Shown here: positions 1-7,047 of the stretch, piece by piece | How positions within the stretch are numbered: the first letter of the stretch is position 1 | How the letters are laid out: each line of letters opens with the position of its first letter | Assembly: GCA_037440525.1 (NCBI GenBank) | Contig: JBBITW010000173.1 | Span: 1-7,410 of the forward strand | DNA from: JBBITW01 sp037440525 | GTDB taxonomy: Bacteria > Desulfobacterota > BSN033 > UBA1163 | Direction of reading: 5' to 3' | DNA length: 7,410 bases | Program-made: the position numbers and the translations under genes | Notes under the pieces: model-generated | Told to the model about the DNA's origin: nothing | Seen by the model: only the letters and a program-made list of their open reading frames with translations | Databases searched by the model: none

Positions 1-18
1 CATGATAAGGTTACCGCT

Positions 19-49
19 ATAAGATTTTCTCAGACATCCCTGCCAGATC
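19..49 (-). repeat. Left copy of an inverted dispersed repeat
   Basis: Read on the minus strand, this segment begins GATCTGGCAGG, continues through ten variable bases and ends AAAATCTTAT. A second copy with the same spacing lies at 7336-7366 on the plus strand. By hand alignment 26 of 31 positions agree without a gap. Both copies are followed by AGCGG, after two extra bases in the right copy, and weaker similarity continues on the other side (AGTT-A). No open frame is conserved between the copies, so this looks like a non-coding dispersed repeat or the end of a mobile element, not a gene fragment. Its nature is unknown. Confidence 0.6.
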
Positions 50-50
50 A

Positions 51-95
51 CTAAACTCCCCGCTTCAGTGATGCATTATCATTTCCTAAACTCCC
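51..95 (+). repeat. Short direct repeat CTAAACTCCC
   Basis: The ten bases CTAAACTCCC occur at 51-60 and again at 86-95, 35 bp apart start to start, in the non-coding region left of purM next to the left end repeat. The function is unknown. It may be part of the same dispersed repeat, which would then be longer than the part shared with the right end. Bases 100-180 hold nothing else I can name. Confidence 0.4.
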
Positions 96-224
96 TAAAT
101 CCCGGCAAAGACATAAAAAACACATTACTTAAAAGCTGCCCAGGCCATTGTTCAATTGAAAAGATATGAATGATGGATATTTTTAATTATAATTTTAAAT
201 CTTTTACATCTTATAAGTAAAGTG

Positions 225-253
225 TTGACTTTTTAAAGTCTATCGATTAATTT
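225..253 (+). promoter_or_regulatory. Probable purM promoter with palindrome over the -35 box
   Basis: A -35 box TTGACT (225-230) is followed after 17 bp by TAATTT (248-253), a weak -10 box, 25 bp before the purM start. AT-rich DNA from about 180 to 215 could act as an UP element. The arms GACTTT and AAAGTC (227-232 and 235-240, two-base centre) overlap the -35 box and the spacer, a place where a repressor could block polymerase. No purine riboswitch fold was recognised. Confidence 0.45.
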
Positions 254-278
254 TTATAAAAGTATTTGAGAGGAAGAG

Positions 279-1319
279 ATGAAGAACATTTCTTATAAGG
301 ATGCAGGGGTAGATATAGAAAAGGGAGATTCATTCGTTCAGGCAATAAAGCCATTAGTTGAATCCACATTTCGTCCTGAAGTATTGACAAAGATTGGAGG
401 ATTCTCTGGTTGTTTTTCACTTAATTTAGAGCGTTATAAAAAGCCTGTTTTGGTCTCTTCTACCGATGGAGTTGGAACGAAACTTAAGATAGCCTTCCTC
501 ATGGATCGTCATGATACGGTGGGGATTGATCTGGTGGCCATGTGCGTCAATGATATTGTGGTAAACGGTGCAAGACCTCTTTTTCTTTTAGATTATCTGG
601 CTACTTCGAAGCTGGACCCAGAAAAGGGATTAAAGATAATCAGTGGGATCGTAAAAGGTTGTATGGAAGCTGAATGTTCCTTAATCGGGGGGGAGACAGC
701 TGAGATGCCAGGGTTTTATAATGAAGGTGAATATGACCTTGCTGGTTTTGCTGTAGGGATTGTTGAGAATCAACAGTTAATAGACGGTTCTGGAGTTACT
801 GTTGGGGACCGATTGATCGGAATCTCCTCAAGCGGGCTTCATAGCAATGGATACTCCCTGGTTAGAAAAGTCCTTCTCGAATACAATAAGATGAATCTAA
901 ATGAGAAGGTGGAGGAGCTTGGGGAGACTTTAGGTGAAGAACTTCTTAAACCAACAAAGATTTATGTGAAGACGGTTCTGAACCTTGTAAGAGATTTTAA
1001 TATTGGAGGAATTTCCCATATCACAGGTGGTGGAATTACAGGGAATCTTCCAAGGGTTATCCCGAAAGGTTGTAAGGCAATAATTCATCGGGGATCATGG
1101 GAAATCCCACCAATCTTCTCCCTGATACAGAAAAAGGGGAATATAACAGAAGAGGAGATGCTAAGAACATTTAACAATGGAATCGGGATGATACTGATAG
1201 TAAAGGCAAAAGAGGCTGATGATATATTGGGAAGGCTTCTTTCTATGGGTGAAAAGGTTTATATGATAGGTGAGATTGAAAGGGCAGAAAAAGAGCAAGA
1301 GAAGATTGAATTCGTTTAG
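279..1319 (+). CDS. purM: Phosphoribosylformylglycinamidine cyclo-ligase (AIR synthetase)
   Basis: PurM catalyses the fifth step of de novo purine synthesis in the cytosol: ATP-dependent ring closure of formylglycinamidine ribonucleotide (FGAM) to aminoimidazole ribonucleotide (AIR). The 346 residues match the usual family length and the family landmarks are in order: an N-terminal SYKDAGVDI, the nucleotide-binding TDGVGTKL (62-69), GGETAEMPGFY (137-147), GLHSNGYS (186-193), HITGGGITGNLPR (247-259) and FNNGIGM (298-304). These cover the AIRS N-terminal and C-terminal domains, so the gene looks complete and active. The start is supported by a purine-rich GAGAGGAAGAG directly upstream; no earlier ATG would keep the N-terminal motif at its normal place. 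The common partner purN is not adjacent and no other purine gene is in the window, so the pathway is dispersed here. A possible 6-bp hairpin follows the stop (1323-1339), but it has no U-tract. Confidence 0.97.
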   Translation: MKNISYKDAGVDIEKGDSFVQAIKPLVESTFRPEVLTKIGGFSGCFSLNLERYKKPVLVSSTDGVGTKLKIAFLMDRHDTVGIDLVAMCVNDIVVNGARPLFLLDYLATSKLDPEKGLKIISGIVKGCMEAECSLIGGETAEMPGFYNEGEYDLAGFAVGIVENQQLIDGSGVTVGDRLIGISSSGLHSNGYSLVRKVLLEYNKMNLNEKVEELGETLGEELLKPTKIYVKTVLNLVRDFNIGGISHITGGGITGNLPRVIPKGCKAIIHRGSWEIPPIFSLIQKKGNITEEEMLRTFNNGIGMILIVKAKEADDILGRLLSMGEKVYMIGEIERAEKEQEKIEFV

Positions 1320-1476
1320 TCCGATTGTATAAAACAATCCCCACTCCTCCTTATTGAATCTTTTCGAAATGGAAAAATGATTATTAGTATTACTCTCGAT
1401 AGAGAAGAAAAATTTTTTATATACCTCCACGTTCAAAGAAAAGATTTTAAATATTTTGGTTAGAAATTAGATATTT

Positions 1477-2949
1477 ATGAGACATAATAGAAATGAGTAT
1501 GAAGTCCTCATAATAGGGTCAGGTTTGGCAGGATTAATTGCCGCAGTATTATTAGCAAAAGAGAATCTTAGCGTCTTAATTTTGAGGGAAGAAGGTTACA
1601 GTTCCTCTTATCAAAAAGGTGGCTATAGATTTCAATCTTTTTCTAACTTTTCAGAAAAGAGAATAGGATTAAATCTTTTAAAGAGACTTTCTCAAAGATT
1701 AGATATCTCCTTTTTAGAAAACCAAAGAAAGTCTTTAGATGATGTAGAGGTTAGTATAAAAAATCAGGCGCAAGAGTTGGACCTGCAGGTCATTTTGCCG
1801 AATGGAAGGATTGATATTTCGGGTGAGCGTTTTCTTTTCGAGAGGGAATGGGAAAGAGAATTCCCAAAAGATGTTGAAAATATAAGGGTCTTTTATGATA
1901 GGATAGAAAATTTTTGTAAAAAATTGGATAGTTTTGAAAAGAAGGCAACCCTTGACCCTCTGTTTCCTTTCCATTCTCATTCCTGGTGGAGATGGGCTTC
2001 GTTTGATTCTTTCCCAAAAGGAAATATCAATAAAAAACTCCTCTCATTTTCAAAAGAATTTAGGGAATTCTTAAAGCTTCAAATCATTTCTTTGGGGAAT
2101 CTTCTTCCAGATAGATTACCCATTGCTTCGGTTTATTATCTTCTCTCCAAAAGTATGAAAGATAGGTATGCAATAGATATTGACTTAGAAGATCTTAATA
2201 AGAATATATTGAAGAAATTTTTAAAATTAGGGGGGGAAATTGAAGAAATAAAAGGGATAGAAAGATTAGACTTAAATGGCGAGAGAGGCCTTAAAACAAT
2301 TTCTACAAGTGAGGGGATAAGATTCAGAAGCAGATACCTCATCTTAAATTTACCCATCTCTGGCCTGCAGAAACTCTTAGGGGAAAGGCCAAAATCTTTA
2401 TCAAAATTAGGAAAAAGAACCCATCCAGTATATACCATTATCCCAGCTTTTATTGGAATAAAGGAAGATGTGGTTCCAGTTGGAATGCAACGCCTCATTA
2501 CCTCCCTCAGTAATTTAGAGGGAGATTATGGAAAAGGAAATCTTCTTTTTATATATTTAAGTCCAAAAAATGATGAGACATATGCTCCAGAGGGGAGAAG
2601 GGCACTAATTGCCCAGAGTTTAATCTCTCAGGGAAGATGGGATCAGGATTCTATAATCGAGCAAAGAAAAGGAGTGATGAAGCATTTAGGGTACCTTTTC
2701 CCATTTATTGAAGAATTTATCGAGTTTATTGATTGGAGTTGGGTTGAGGCTCATTACTCATGCTGGTCTTATCCTCATTTCCTCTATGGAACAGAGCGGG
2801 ATTTTAGATGGAGGGAAGGGATAATTCCAACAAGGATATCAGATGGAATCTACTTCCTGGGGAAAGAAAATTTTCCATACATTGGGTTAGAAGGAGAGGT
2901 AATAGGTGGTTTCATGGTAGGGAAAGAAATAATAGAGAGGCATCGTTAA
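1477..2949 (+). CDS. FAD-dependent oxidoreductase, phytoene-desaturase/amine-oxidase superfamily
   Basis: This is a flavoprotein of 490 residues. It opens almost at once with a Rossmann beta-alpha-beta fold for the ADP part of FAD: YEVLIIGSGLAGL, with the GxGxxG glycines at residues 14, 16 and 19. A GGYRF segment near residue 48 matches the GGxxF region of phytoene desaturase-like enzymes. The C terminus (about 457-490) has IYFLG and then GLEGEVIGG, the usual second FAD contact that closes this fold. The substrate is not predictable; no carotenoid or quinone genes are nearby. After the second beta strand, where an acidic residue often binds the ribose, the sequence reads LREE, so the acid is one place later than usual. 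The gene starts 157 bp after purM on the same strand with no clear terminator between them, so read-through is possible. No good Shine-Dalgarno sequence precedes the ATG. Arginine is coded almost entirely by AGA/AGG, unlike glgP. Confidence 0.85.
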   Translation: MRHNRNEYEVLIIGSGLAGLIAAVLLAKENLSVLILREEGYSSSYQKGGYRFQSFSNFSEKRIGLNLLKRLSQRLDISFLENQRKSLDDVEVSIKNQAQELDLQVILPNGRIDISGERFLFEREWEREFPKDVENIRVFYDRIENFCKKLDSFEKKATLDPLFPFHSHSWWRWASFDSFPKGNINKKLLSFSKEFREFLKLQIISLGNLLPDRLPIASVYYLLSKSMKDRYAIDIDLEDLNKNILKKFLKLGGEIEEIKGIERLDLNGERGLKTISTSEGIRFRSRYLILNLPISGLQKLLGERPKSLSKLGKRTHPVYTIIPAFIGIKEDVVPVGMQRLITSLSNLEGDYGKGNLLFIYLSPKNDETYAPEGRRALIAQSLISQGRWDQDSIIEQRKGVMKHLGYLFPFIEEFIEFIDWSWVEAHYSCWSYPHFLYGTERDFRWREGIIPTRISDGIYFLGKENFPYIGLEGEVIGGFMVGKEIIERHR

Positions 2950-3135
2950 TCATTTGAAAGATTTAGTTTTATTTTTCTTAGGGGTTGGAGGTTCCTCTTC
3001 ATCGTAATCATCACAGAACATTTCATATAGTCTCTTAAGTATATTGTTTCGGTCCTCATTATAAAGAAAGATCTCTTTTGACATTGCCTCCTTCCATTTC
3101 TCAAATGTTATTGAGTTTTTCCCCCGTTTCACCAT
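2950..3135 (-). CDS. Small uncharacterised protein, 61 residues
   Basis: I do not recognise this protein. It is charged and has no membrane segment or signal peptide. A basic N-terminal stretch is followed by a probably helical middle (about 10-40), an acidic patch CDDYDEEEPP (41-50) and a lysine-rich tail. Support for a real gene: GGAG (minus strand, at 3147-3144) lies 8 bp before the ATG, the same motif and spacing as for the second glgP start; it overlaps no other gene; and it ends directly at the stop of the convergent oxidoreductase. A perfect 12-bp palindrome lies just upstream. It is transcribed divergently from glgP, with 291 bp between the start codons. It could be a small regulator or a lineage-specific orphan, but the sequence does not decide. 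Against it: it is short, and I see no convincing promoter. Confidence 0.6.
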   Translation of the reverse strand: MVKRGKNSITFEKWKEAMSKEIFLYNEDRNNILKRLYEMFCDDYDEEEPPTPKKNKTKSFK

Positions 3136-3152
3136 TTTTATTACTCCAAATT

Positions 3153-3164
3153 CAGATTAATCTG
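3153..3164. promoter_or_regulatory. Perfect 12-bp palindrome, candidate operator
   Basis: CAGATTAATCTG is identical to its own reverse complement. It begins 17 bp upstream of the ATG of the small minus-strand gene, just outside its ribosome-binding GGAG. This position fits a dimeric repressor site or a short hairpin in the leader. Without further copies in the window, function is inference. Confidence 0.35.
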
Positions 3165-3282
3165 CAAATTTTTTGCCAAAATAAGATAAATTTTTAGATT
3201 GCTCTTAATTTATTGAAATATAAATGAAATTGCTTCGATCAATGAAAATACGATTTAAAGAAGAATATTAAAATTTACACAA

Positions 3283-3302
3283 ATTGTCACTAAATGGACA
3301 AT
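3283..3302. promoter_or_regulatory. Inverted repeat ATTGTC-N8-GACAAT, candidate operator
   Basis: Two perfect 6-bp arms, ATTGTC (3283-3288) and GACAAT (3297-3302), are separated by 8 bp. Centre-to-centre spacing is 14 bp. They lie about 60 bp upstream of the glgP -35 box in the divergent intergenic region, so a regulator bound here could affect glgP, the small gene, or both. The regulator is not identifiable from the site. Confidence 0.35.
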
Positions 3303-3361
3303 ATAGTTACACCATTCTTCTTAAGTCTTTCAAGGGACTTTTCAGCCCCCCCTTAATTTAC

Positions 3362-3390
3362 TTGACTTGGATAAAAATATTGAATATTAA
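3362..3390 (+). promoter_or_regulatory. glgP promoter (sigma-70 type)
   Basis: A -35 box TTGACT (3362-3367) and a -10 box TATTAA (3385-3390) are separated by the optimal 17 bp, giving an expected start near 3397 and a leader of about 35 bases. This is the best promoter match in the window. A run of seven C residues (3346-3352) and a weak 5-bp hairpin (3323-3340) lie just upstream; neither looks like a terminator. Confidence 0.6.
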
Positions 3391-3426
3391 GAAATGTAGT
3401 AAAAATAATATTAAAAATGAGGAGTA

Positions 3427-5958
3427 ATGACCATGGATAAACCTAAATCTAAGAGATCAAGAGGAGTTTCTTCAAAGAAAAAATATCAAAAGGGGTCTCT
3501 TAGTGAAACGAGGACAGGTCTTACAAAGGAGGCTATCAAGCATTCGATACAGCAGAGTCTATTCTTTCTCCAGGGTAAATTCCCCGAAGTGGCGACCCGT
3601 AATGATTATTATTTGGCACTTGCATATGCTGTGCGCGATAGATTAATGCATAGATGGTTACGGGCTGCGGAGACCTATTATAAAAAGGCAAGTAGAACGG
3701 TTTGCTATCTTTCCTCTGAATTCTTACTCGGACCGAGTCTTGGCAATAACCTGATAAGCCTTGGTATCTTCGATGAGGTAAGGCAGGCCTTAGAAGAGAT
3801 GGGGCTGGATCTCGAAATGCTCTTAGATCAGGAGGAGGAGCCTGGTCTTGGACACGGAGGCCTGGGTCGGCTTTCAGCATGCTATATGGATTCATTGGCC
3901 ACCTTAGAGATTCCAACCATTGGTTACGGAATTAGATATGAGTTCGGAATATTCGATCAAGAGATTCGGGAAGGGTGGCAAGTTGAAGTGACCGATAAAT
4001 GGTTGCAGTTAGGGAACCCCTGGGAATTACCACGGCCTGAAATCGCATTTAATGTAAAGTTTGGTGGTCATACCGAACACTATTATGATGAAAATGGAAA
4101 TTTTCGTGTTCGCTGGATTCCCAATCGGGAGGTAAAAGGGATTGCCTATGATATTCCATTGCTGGGTTACAGAGTTAATACTGCCAATCTACTACGTCTC
4201 TGGAAGGCAGAGGCTTGTGAATCATTTGATTTACAGGCCTTCAATATAGGTGACTACTATGGTGCAGTTGATGAGAAGGTCTTCTCAGAAAATATAACAA
4301 AGGTGCTTTATCCAAATGACGAGCCTCTTGAAGGGAAACAGTTGCGTCTGGAACAGCAGTATTTTTTCGTTTCATGTTCGATGCAGGATATGATCCGTAT
4401 CTACTTTCAACGGGAGAAGAATTTAGAGAATTTCCATATGAAATATGCAGTGCAACTAAATGATACCCATCCCTCCCTTGCAATAGTGGAATTGATGAGG
4501 TTGCTCGTTGATGAATATATAATGGATTGGGATAAGGCATGGGAGATCACATGTAAGACATTCTCCTATACAAACCACACCTTATTACCAGAGGCATTGG
4601 AGAAATGGCCAATTGAGTTATTTAGAAGATTACTCCCGCGACACCTTGAAATCATTTATGAAATCAATAGGCGCTTTCTTGATGAGGTGAGGCTTAAATA
4701 TCCCGGGGATGAAGGAAAGGCTATCCGCTTATCACTGATTGATGAAACAGGAGAACGCTATGTTCGTATGGCGCACCTGGCTTCTGTCGGGAGCCATTCT
4801 ATAAATGGTGTGGCAAAATTACATACAGAACTTTTAAAGAGGAATGTCCTGAGTGATTTTAGTGATTTTTACCCAGAAAAATTTCATAACGTCACCAATG
4901 GCATAACTCCACGCCGTTTTCTCCTGCTAAGCAATCCTCGCTTGGCAGAATTAATCACTGAAAGGATTGGAAGTGGATGGGTTAAGAATCTCGATGAGCT
5001 GAGAAACCTTGAAACATTAGCGGAAGATGCCGATTTTAGGGCAAAATGGCGAAAGATAAAATATGAAGTTAAGTGTGATCTCGCTAAAACTGTTATGGAA
5101 CGAACAGGCCTTTTGATAAACCCCGATTCGATTTTTGACATCCAGGTAAAAAGAATACATGAATATAAGCGTCAGCATCTTAATGTTTTACATATCATCA
5201 CACTTTTCAATCGTATCAAAAAGAATCCGAATATCCAGATAATCCCAAGAACCTTTATATTCGGGGGAAAGGCTGCCCCAAACTATTTCATGGCCAAATT
5301 AATAATAAAGTTGATCAATTCCGTAGCTGATGTGGTGAACAATGATCCAGATGTTGGCAATAGACTGAAGGTTATTTTCTTCCCAGATTTTAATGTTAAA
5401 AATGGACAGAGAATCTATCCGGCTGCAGATCTATCAGAGCAGATTTCAACTGCAGGGAAAGAGGCCTCGGGTACTGGTAATATGAAATTTGCTCTCAATG
5501 GGGCTTTGACGATTGGAACCCTTGATGGAGCAAATATCGAGATTCGGGAAGAGGTTGGTGAGGAACAATTCTTCATTTTTGGGTTGACTGCCCAGGAGGT
5601 ATTCGAACTTAAATCCAAAGGCTATAACCCAATGGAATATTATAACTCTAATCCTTCACTCAGAGAGGCTATTGATCTCATTCGTTTTGGTTTTTTTTCT
5701 AATGGTGATAATAAACTCTTCGAACCTCTGGTCAATTCCCTTTTATTTAGAGATGAATATATGCTTTTTGCTGATTACCAATCGTATATAGACACTCAGG
5801 AAAAAGTGAATTGCACCTACAGAGATCAAGAAAATTGGTCAAGGAAATCTATTCTCACTGTGGCCCGAATGGGCAGATTCTCATCAGACCGCTCCATTCG
5901 TGAATATTGTGAAAAGATCTGGCACATAAATCCTGTTCACATCACCTTGAAGGATTAA
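3427..5958 (+). CDS. glgP: Glycogen/alpha-glucan phosphorylase (GT35)
   Basis: GlgP removes glucose units from the non-reducing ends of glycogen or maltodextrin with phosphate, giving glucose 1-phosphate; it is cytosolic and uses pyridoxal phosphate. At 843 residues it has the length of the classical GT35 enzyme. Visible landmarks are GYGIRYEFGIF after the glycine-rich loop, QLNDTHPSLA, the catalytic-region histidine in NHTLLPEALE (H384), NVTNGITPRR, the phosphate-binding VKRIHEYKRQ (K575, R576, K581) and the PLP-lysine motif EASGTGNMKF (K687). The glycine-rich loop reads GLGHGGLGR; the family normally has asparagine where H143 stands. The first ~25 residues are a Lys/Ser/Arg-rich extension. 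Two starts are possible: the ATG at 3427 has its GGAG only 2 bp away, whereas the ATG at 3433 (Met3) has it 8 bp away and is the more likely start. No glgA, glgB, glgC or malQ is nearby. The gene ends 5 bp from the convergent binding-protein gene. Confidence 0.97.
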   Translation: MTMDKPKSKRSRGVSSKKKYQKGSLSETRTGLTKEAIKHSIQQSLFFLQGKFPEVATRNDYYLALAYAVRDRLMHRWLRAAETYYKKASRTVCYLSSEFLLGPSLGNNLISLGIFDEVRQALEEMGLDLEMLLDQEEEPGLGHGGLGRLSACYMDSLATLEIPTIGYGIRYEFGIFDQEIREGWQVEVTDKWLQLGNPWELPRPEIAFNVKFGGHTEHYYDENGNFRVRWIPNREVKGIAYDIPLLGYRVNTANLLRLWKAEACESFDLQAFNIGDYYGAVDEKVFSENITKVLYPNDEPLEGKQLRLEQQYFFVSCSMQDMIRIYFQREKNLENFHMKYAVQLNDTHPSLAIVELMRLLVDEYIMDWDKAWEITCKTFSYTNHTLLPEALEKWPIELFRRLLPRHLEIIYEINRRFLDEVRLKYPGDEGKAIRLSLIDETGERYVRMAHLASVGSHSINGVAKLHTELLKRNVLSDFSDFYPEKFHNVTNGITPRRFLLLSNPRLAELITERIGSGWVKNLDELRNLETLAEDADFRAKWRKIKYEVKCDLAKTVMERTGLLINPDSIFDIQVKRIHEYKRQHLNVLHIITLFNRIKKNPNIQIIPRTFIFGGKAAPNYFMAKLIIKLINSVADVVNNDPDVGNRLKVIFFPDFNVKNGQRIYPAADLSEQISTAGKEASGTGNMKFALNGALTIGTLDGANIEIREEVGEEQFFIFGLTAQEVFELKSKGYNPMEYYNSNPSLREAIDLIRFGFFSNGDNKLFEPLVNSLLFRDEYMLFADYQSYIDTQEKVNCTYRDQENWSRKSILTVARMGRFSSDRSIREYCEKIWHINPVHITLKD

Positions 5959-5963
5959 TTCTA

Positions 5964-6959
5964 TTACTTGGGTGAAAGGCCAAGTCTATCAACAATTGCT
6001 TTTGCAGTCGCAGTATCCCTTTTGACCAGTTCTTTAAATTCCACAGGGCCATTATAGTCTACTATTGAGGCAATCTTCTCAACCTTGGCTATAAATTCTT
6101 TTGATCTGCTTACCTTTTCAGAGGCAGAGATGATTTCATCCATCACAGATTTTGAAATGCCTGATGGTGCAAAGAGCCCAACCCAGTTACTCAAGTAGTT
6201 CTGTTTAAATCCCCTTTCAAAATAGGTAGGTATTTCAGGTGAGGCTGATATTCTGTTCTTCCCTGTTATTGCAAGGATACGGATTTCTCCTGCCTTGTGA
6301 AGTGATATCAAAGAGGTAACTACTGTAGAAGCAAAATCTACGTGACCACCCAGAACAGCAGCAGGAAGTTCTCCTCCTCCCTTAAAAGGAACATGTTTCA
6401 ATTTAATTTTTGCTTCGTCTTGAAAGATTTCTAAGTTAAAATGGCTGTCGCTTCCGGTTCCTGCAGTTCCATAAGAAATCTTTCCAGGATTTTTCCTCGC
6501 AAACTCTACTATATCCTCAATCCTTTTTATAGGGGAATCCGCCTTTACAAAGGGACCACTTGGGGCATCGATAATCTTGCATAAAGAGGTTAAGTCTTTT
6601 TCAGTATCATAAGGTATACCTTTAAGGATAAGAGGAGCCAGCACGATTGTGCTCAAGGTGGTTACCATAAGTGTATATCCATCCTTTTTTGCCCTCACGA
6701 GGTAGGCTGCTCCAACTGTTCCACTTGCCCCAGGTTTATTTGTTGGAACAACCGGCGTCTTAAGGACCTTTGAGAGTTCATCAGCAAAGAGTCGGCCTGC
6801 AATATCTGTAAATCCACCTGCAGCCCATGGAATAACGAGTTCAATCTGGCCAGTGGGATAGCGTTCCTGGGCATTGAGATAGACTGCACTCGAAAGAGAA
6901 ATCATAAAAAGACTAAAGATGATAACGAGTGACTTTATCTTAGACATCTGTTGAAACAT
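5964..6959 (-). CDS. Tripartite tricarboxylate transporter substrate-binding protein (TctC/Bug family)
   Basis: This is a periplasmic solute-binding protein that captures a small, usually carboxylated, ligand. Residues 1-30 are a Sec signal peptide: a short basic start (K7, K9), a hydrophobic core and a likely cleavage after LNA30. The mature domain has the family pattern: IELVIPWAAGGFTDIAGR (39-56) lining the ligand pocket, NKPGASGTVGA (74-84), KKDGYTLMV (91-99), SYGTAGTGSDSH (162-173) and PFKGGGELPAAVLGGHVDF (191-209). The length of 331 is normal. The pocket loop reads GGFTD where GGGTD is more common. GGAGG lies 7 bp upstream of the chosen ATG; Met5 is a less likely start. The membrane partners TctA and TctB are not in the window, a common situation for Bug proteins. 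The ligand cannot be told from the sequence. It is probably transcribed alone from the promoter at about 7036-7008, with a MITE inserted just upstream. Confidence 0.93.
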   Translation of the reverse strand: MFQQMSKIKSLVIIFSLFMISLSSAVYLNAQERYPTGQIELVIPWAAGGFTDIAGRLFADELSKVLKTPVVPTNKPGASGTVGAAYLVRAKKDGYTLMVTTLSTIVLAPLILKGIPYDTEKDLTSLCKIIDAPSGPFVKADSPIKRIEDIVEFARKNPGKISYGTAGTGSDSHFNLEIFQDEAKIKLKHVPFKGGGELPAAVLGGHVDFASTVVTSLISLHKAGEIRILAITGKNRISASPEIPTYFERGFKQNYLSNWVGLFAPSGISKSVMDEIISASEKVSRSKEFIAKVEKIASIVDYNGPVEFKELVKRDTATAKAIVDRLGLSPK

Positions 6960-6966
6960 TTTTATA

Positions 6967-6972
6967 CCTCCT
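6967..6972 (-). promoter_or_regulatory. Strong ribosome-binding site of the Bug-protein gene
   Basis: AGGAGG on the minus strand lies 7 bp before the ATG ending at 6959. This is the strongest Shine-Dalgarno match in the window; it fixes the start at the first of the two N-terminal methionines and suggests efficient translation. Confidence 0.8.
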
Positions 6973-7007
6973 TCAATACTTTATTTTTTTCAAAAACGTT
7001 GAATTAA

Positions 7008-7036
7008 AGATTACAATTTTTCTCTTTTAGTGTCAA
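7008..7036 (-). promoter_or_regulatory. Probable promoter of the Bug-protein gene
   Basis: On the minus strand a consensus -35 box TTGACA (7036-7031) is followed after 17 bp by TAATCT (7013-7008), preceded by TTG. The -10 box is weak (three of six consensus bases), the -35 box perfect. The expected start is near 7001, giving a leader of about 40 bases. The -35 box overlaps one of two direct repeats, and the MITE begins 12 bp upstream of it. Confidence 0.5.
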
Positions 7037-7042
7037 CATAAC

Positions 7043-7047
7043 TTTAC
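7043..7047 (+). repeat. Left target-site duplication TTTAC of the MITE
   Basis: TTTAC directly abuts the left terminal inverted repeat and is repeated exactly at 7290-7294, directly after the right one. A perfect 5-bp direct duplication at both edges is the usual footprint of DDE-type transposition. Confidence 0.65.

Noticed and set aside
1323..1339. Hairpin GATTGT-N5-ACAATC after purM as an intrinsic terminator
   Set aside because: The stem is AT-rich and is followed by CCCC, not a U-tract.
3536..3916. 126-residue open frame on the minus strand inside glgP
   Set aside because: It lies wholly antisense to a strongly conserved enzyme, resembles no family I know, and is explained by codon bias of the real gene. 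The same holds for the minus-strand frames at 2136-2498, 4241-4540, 4884-5141 and 5415-5618.
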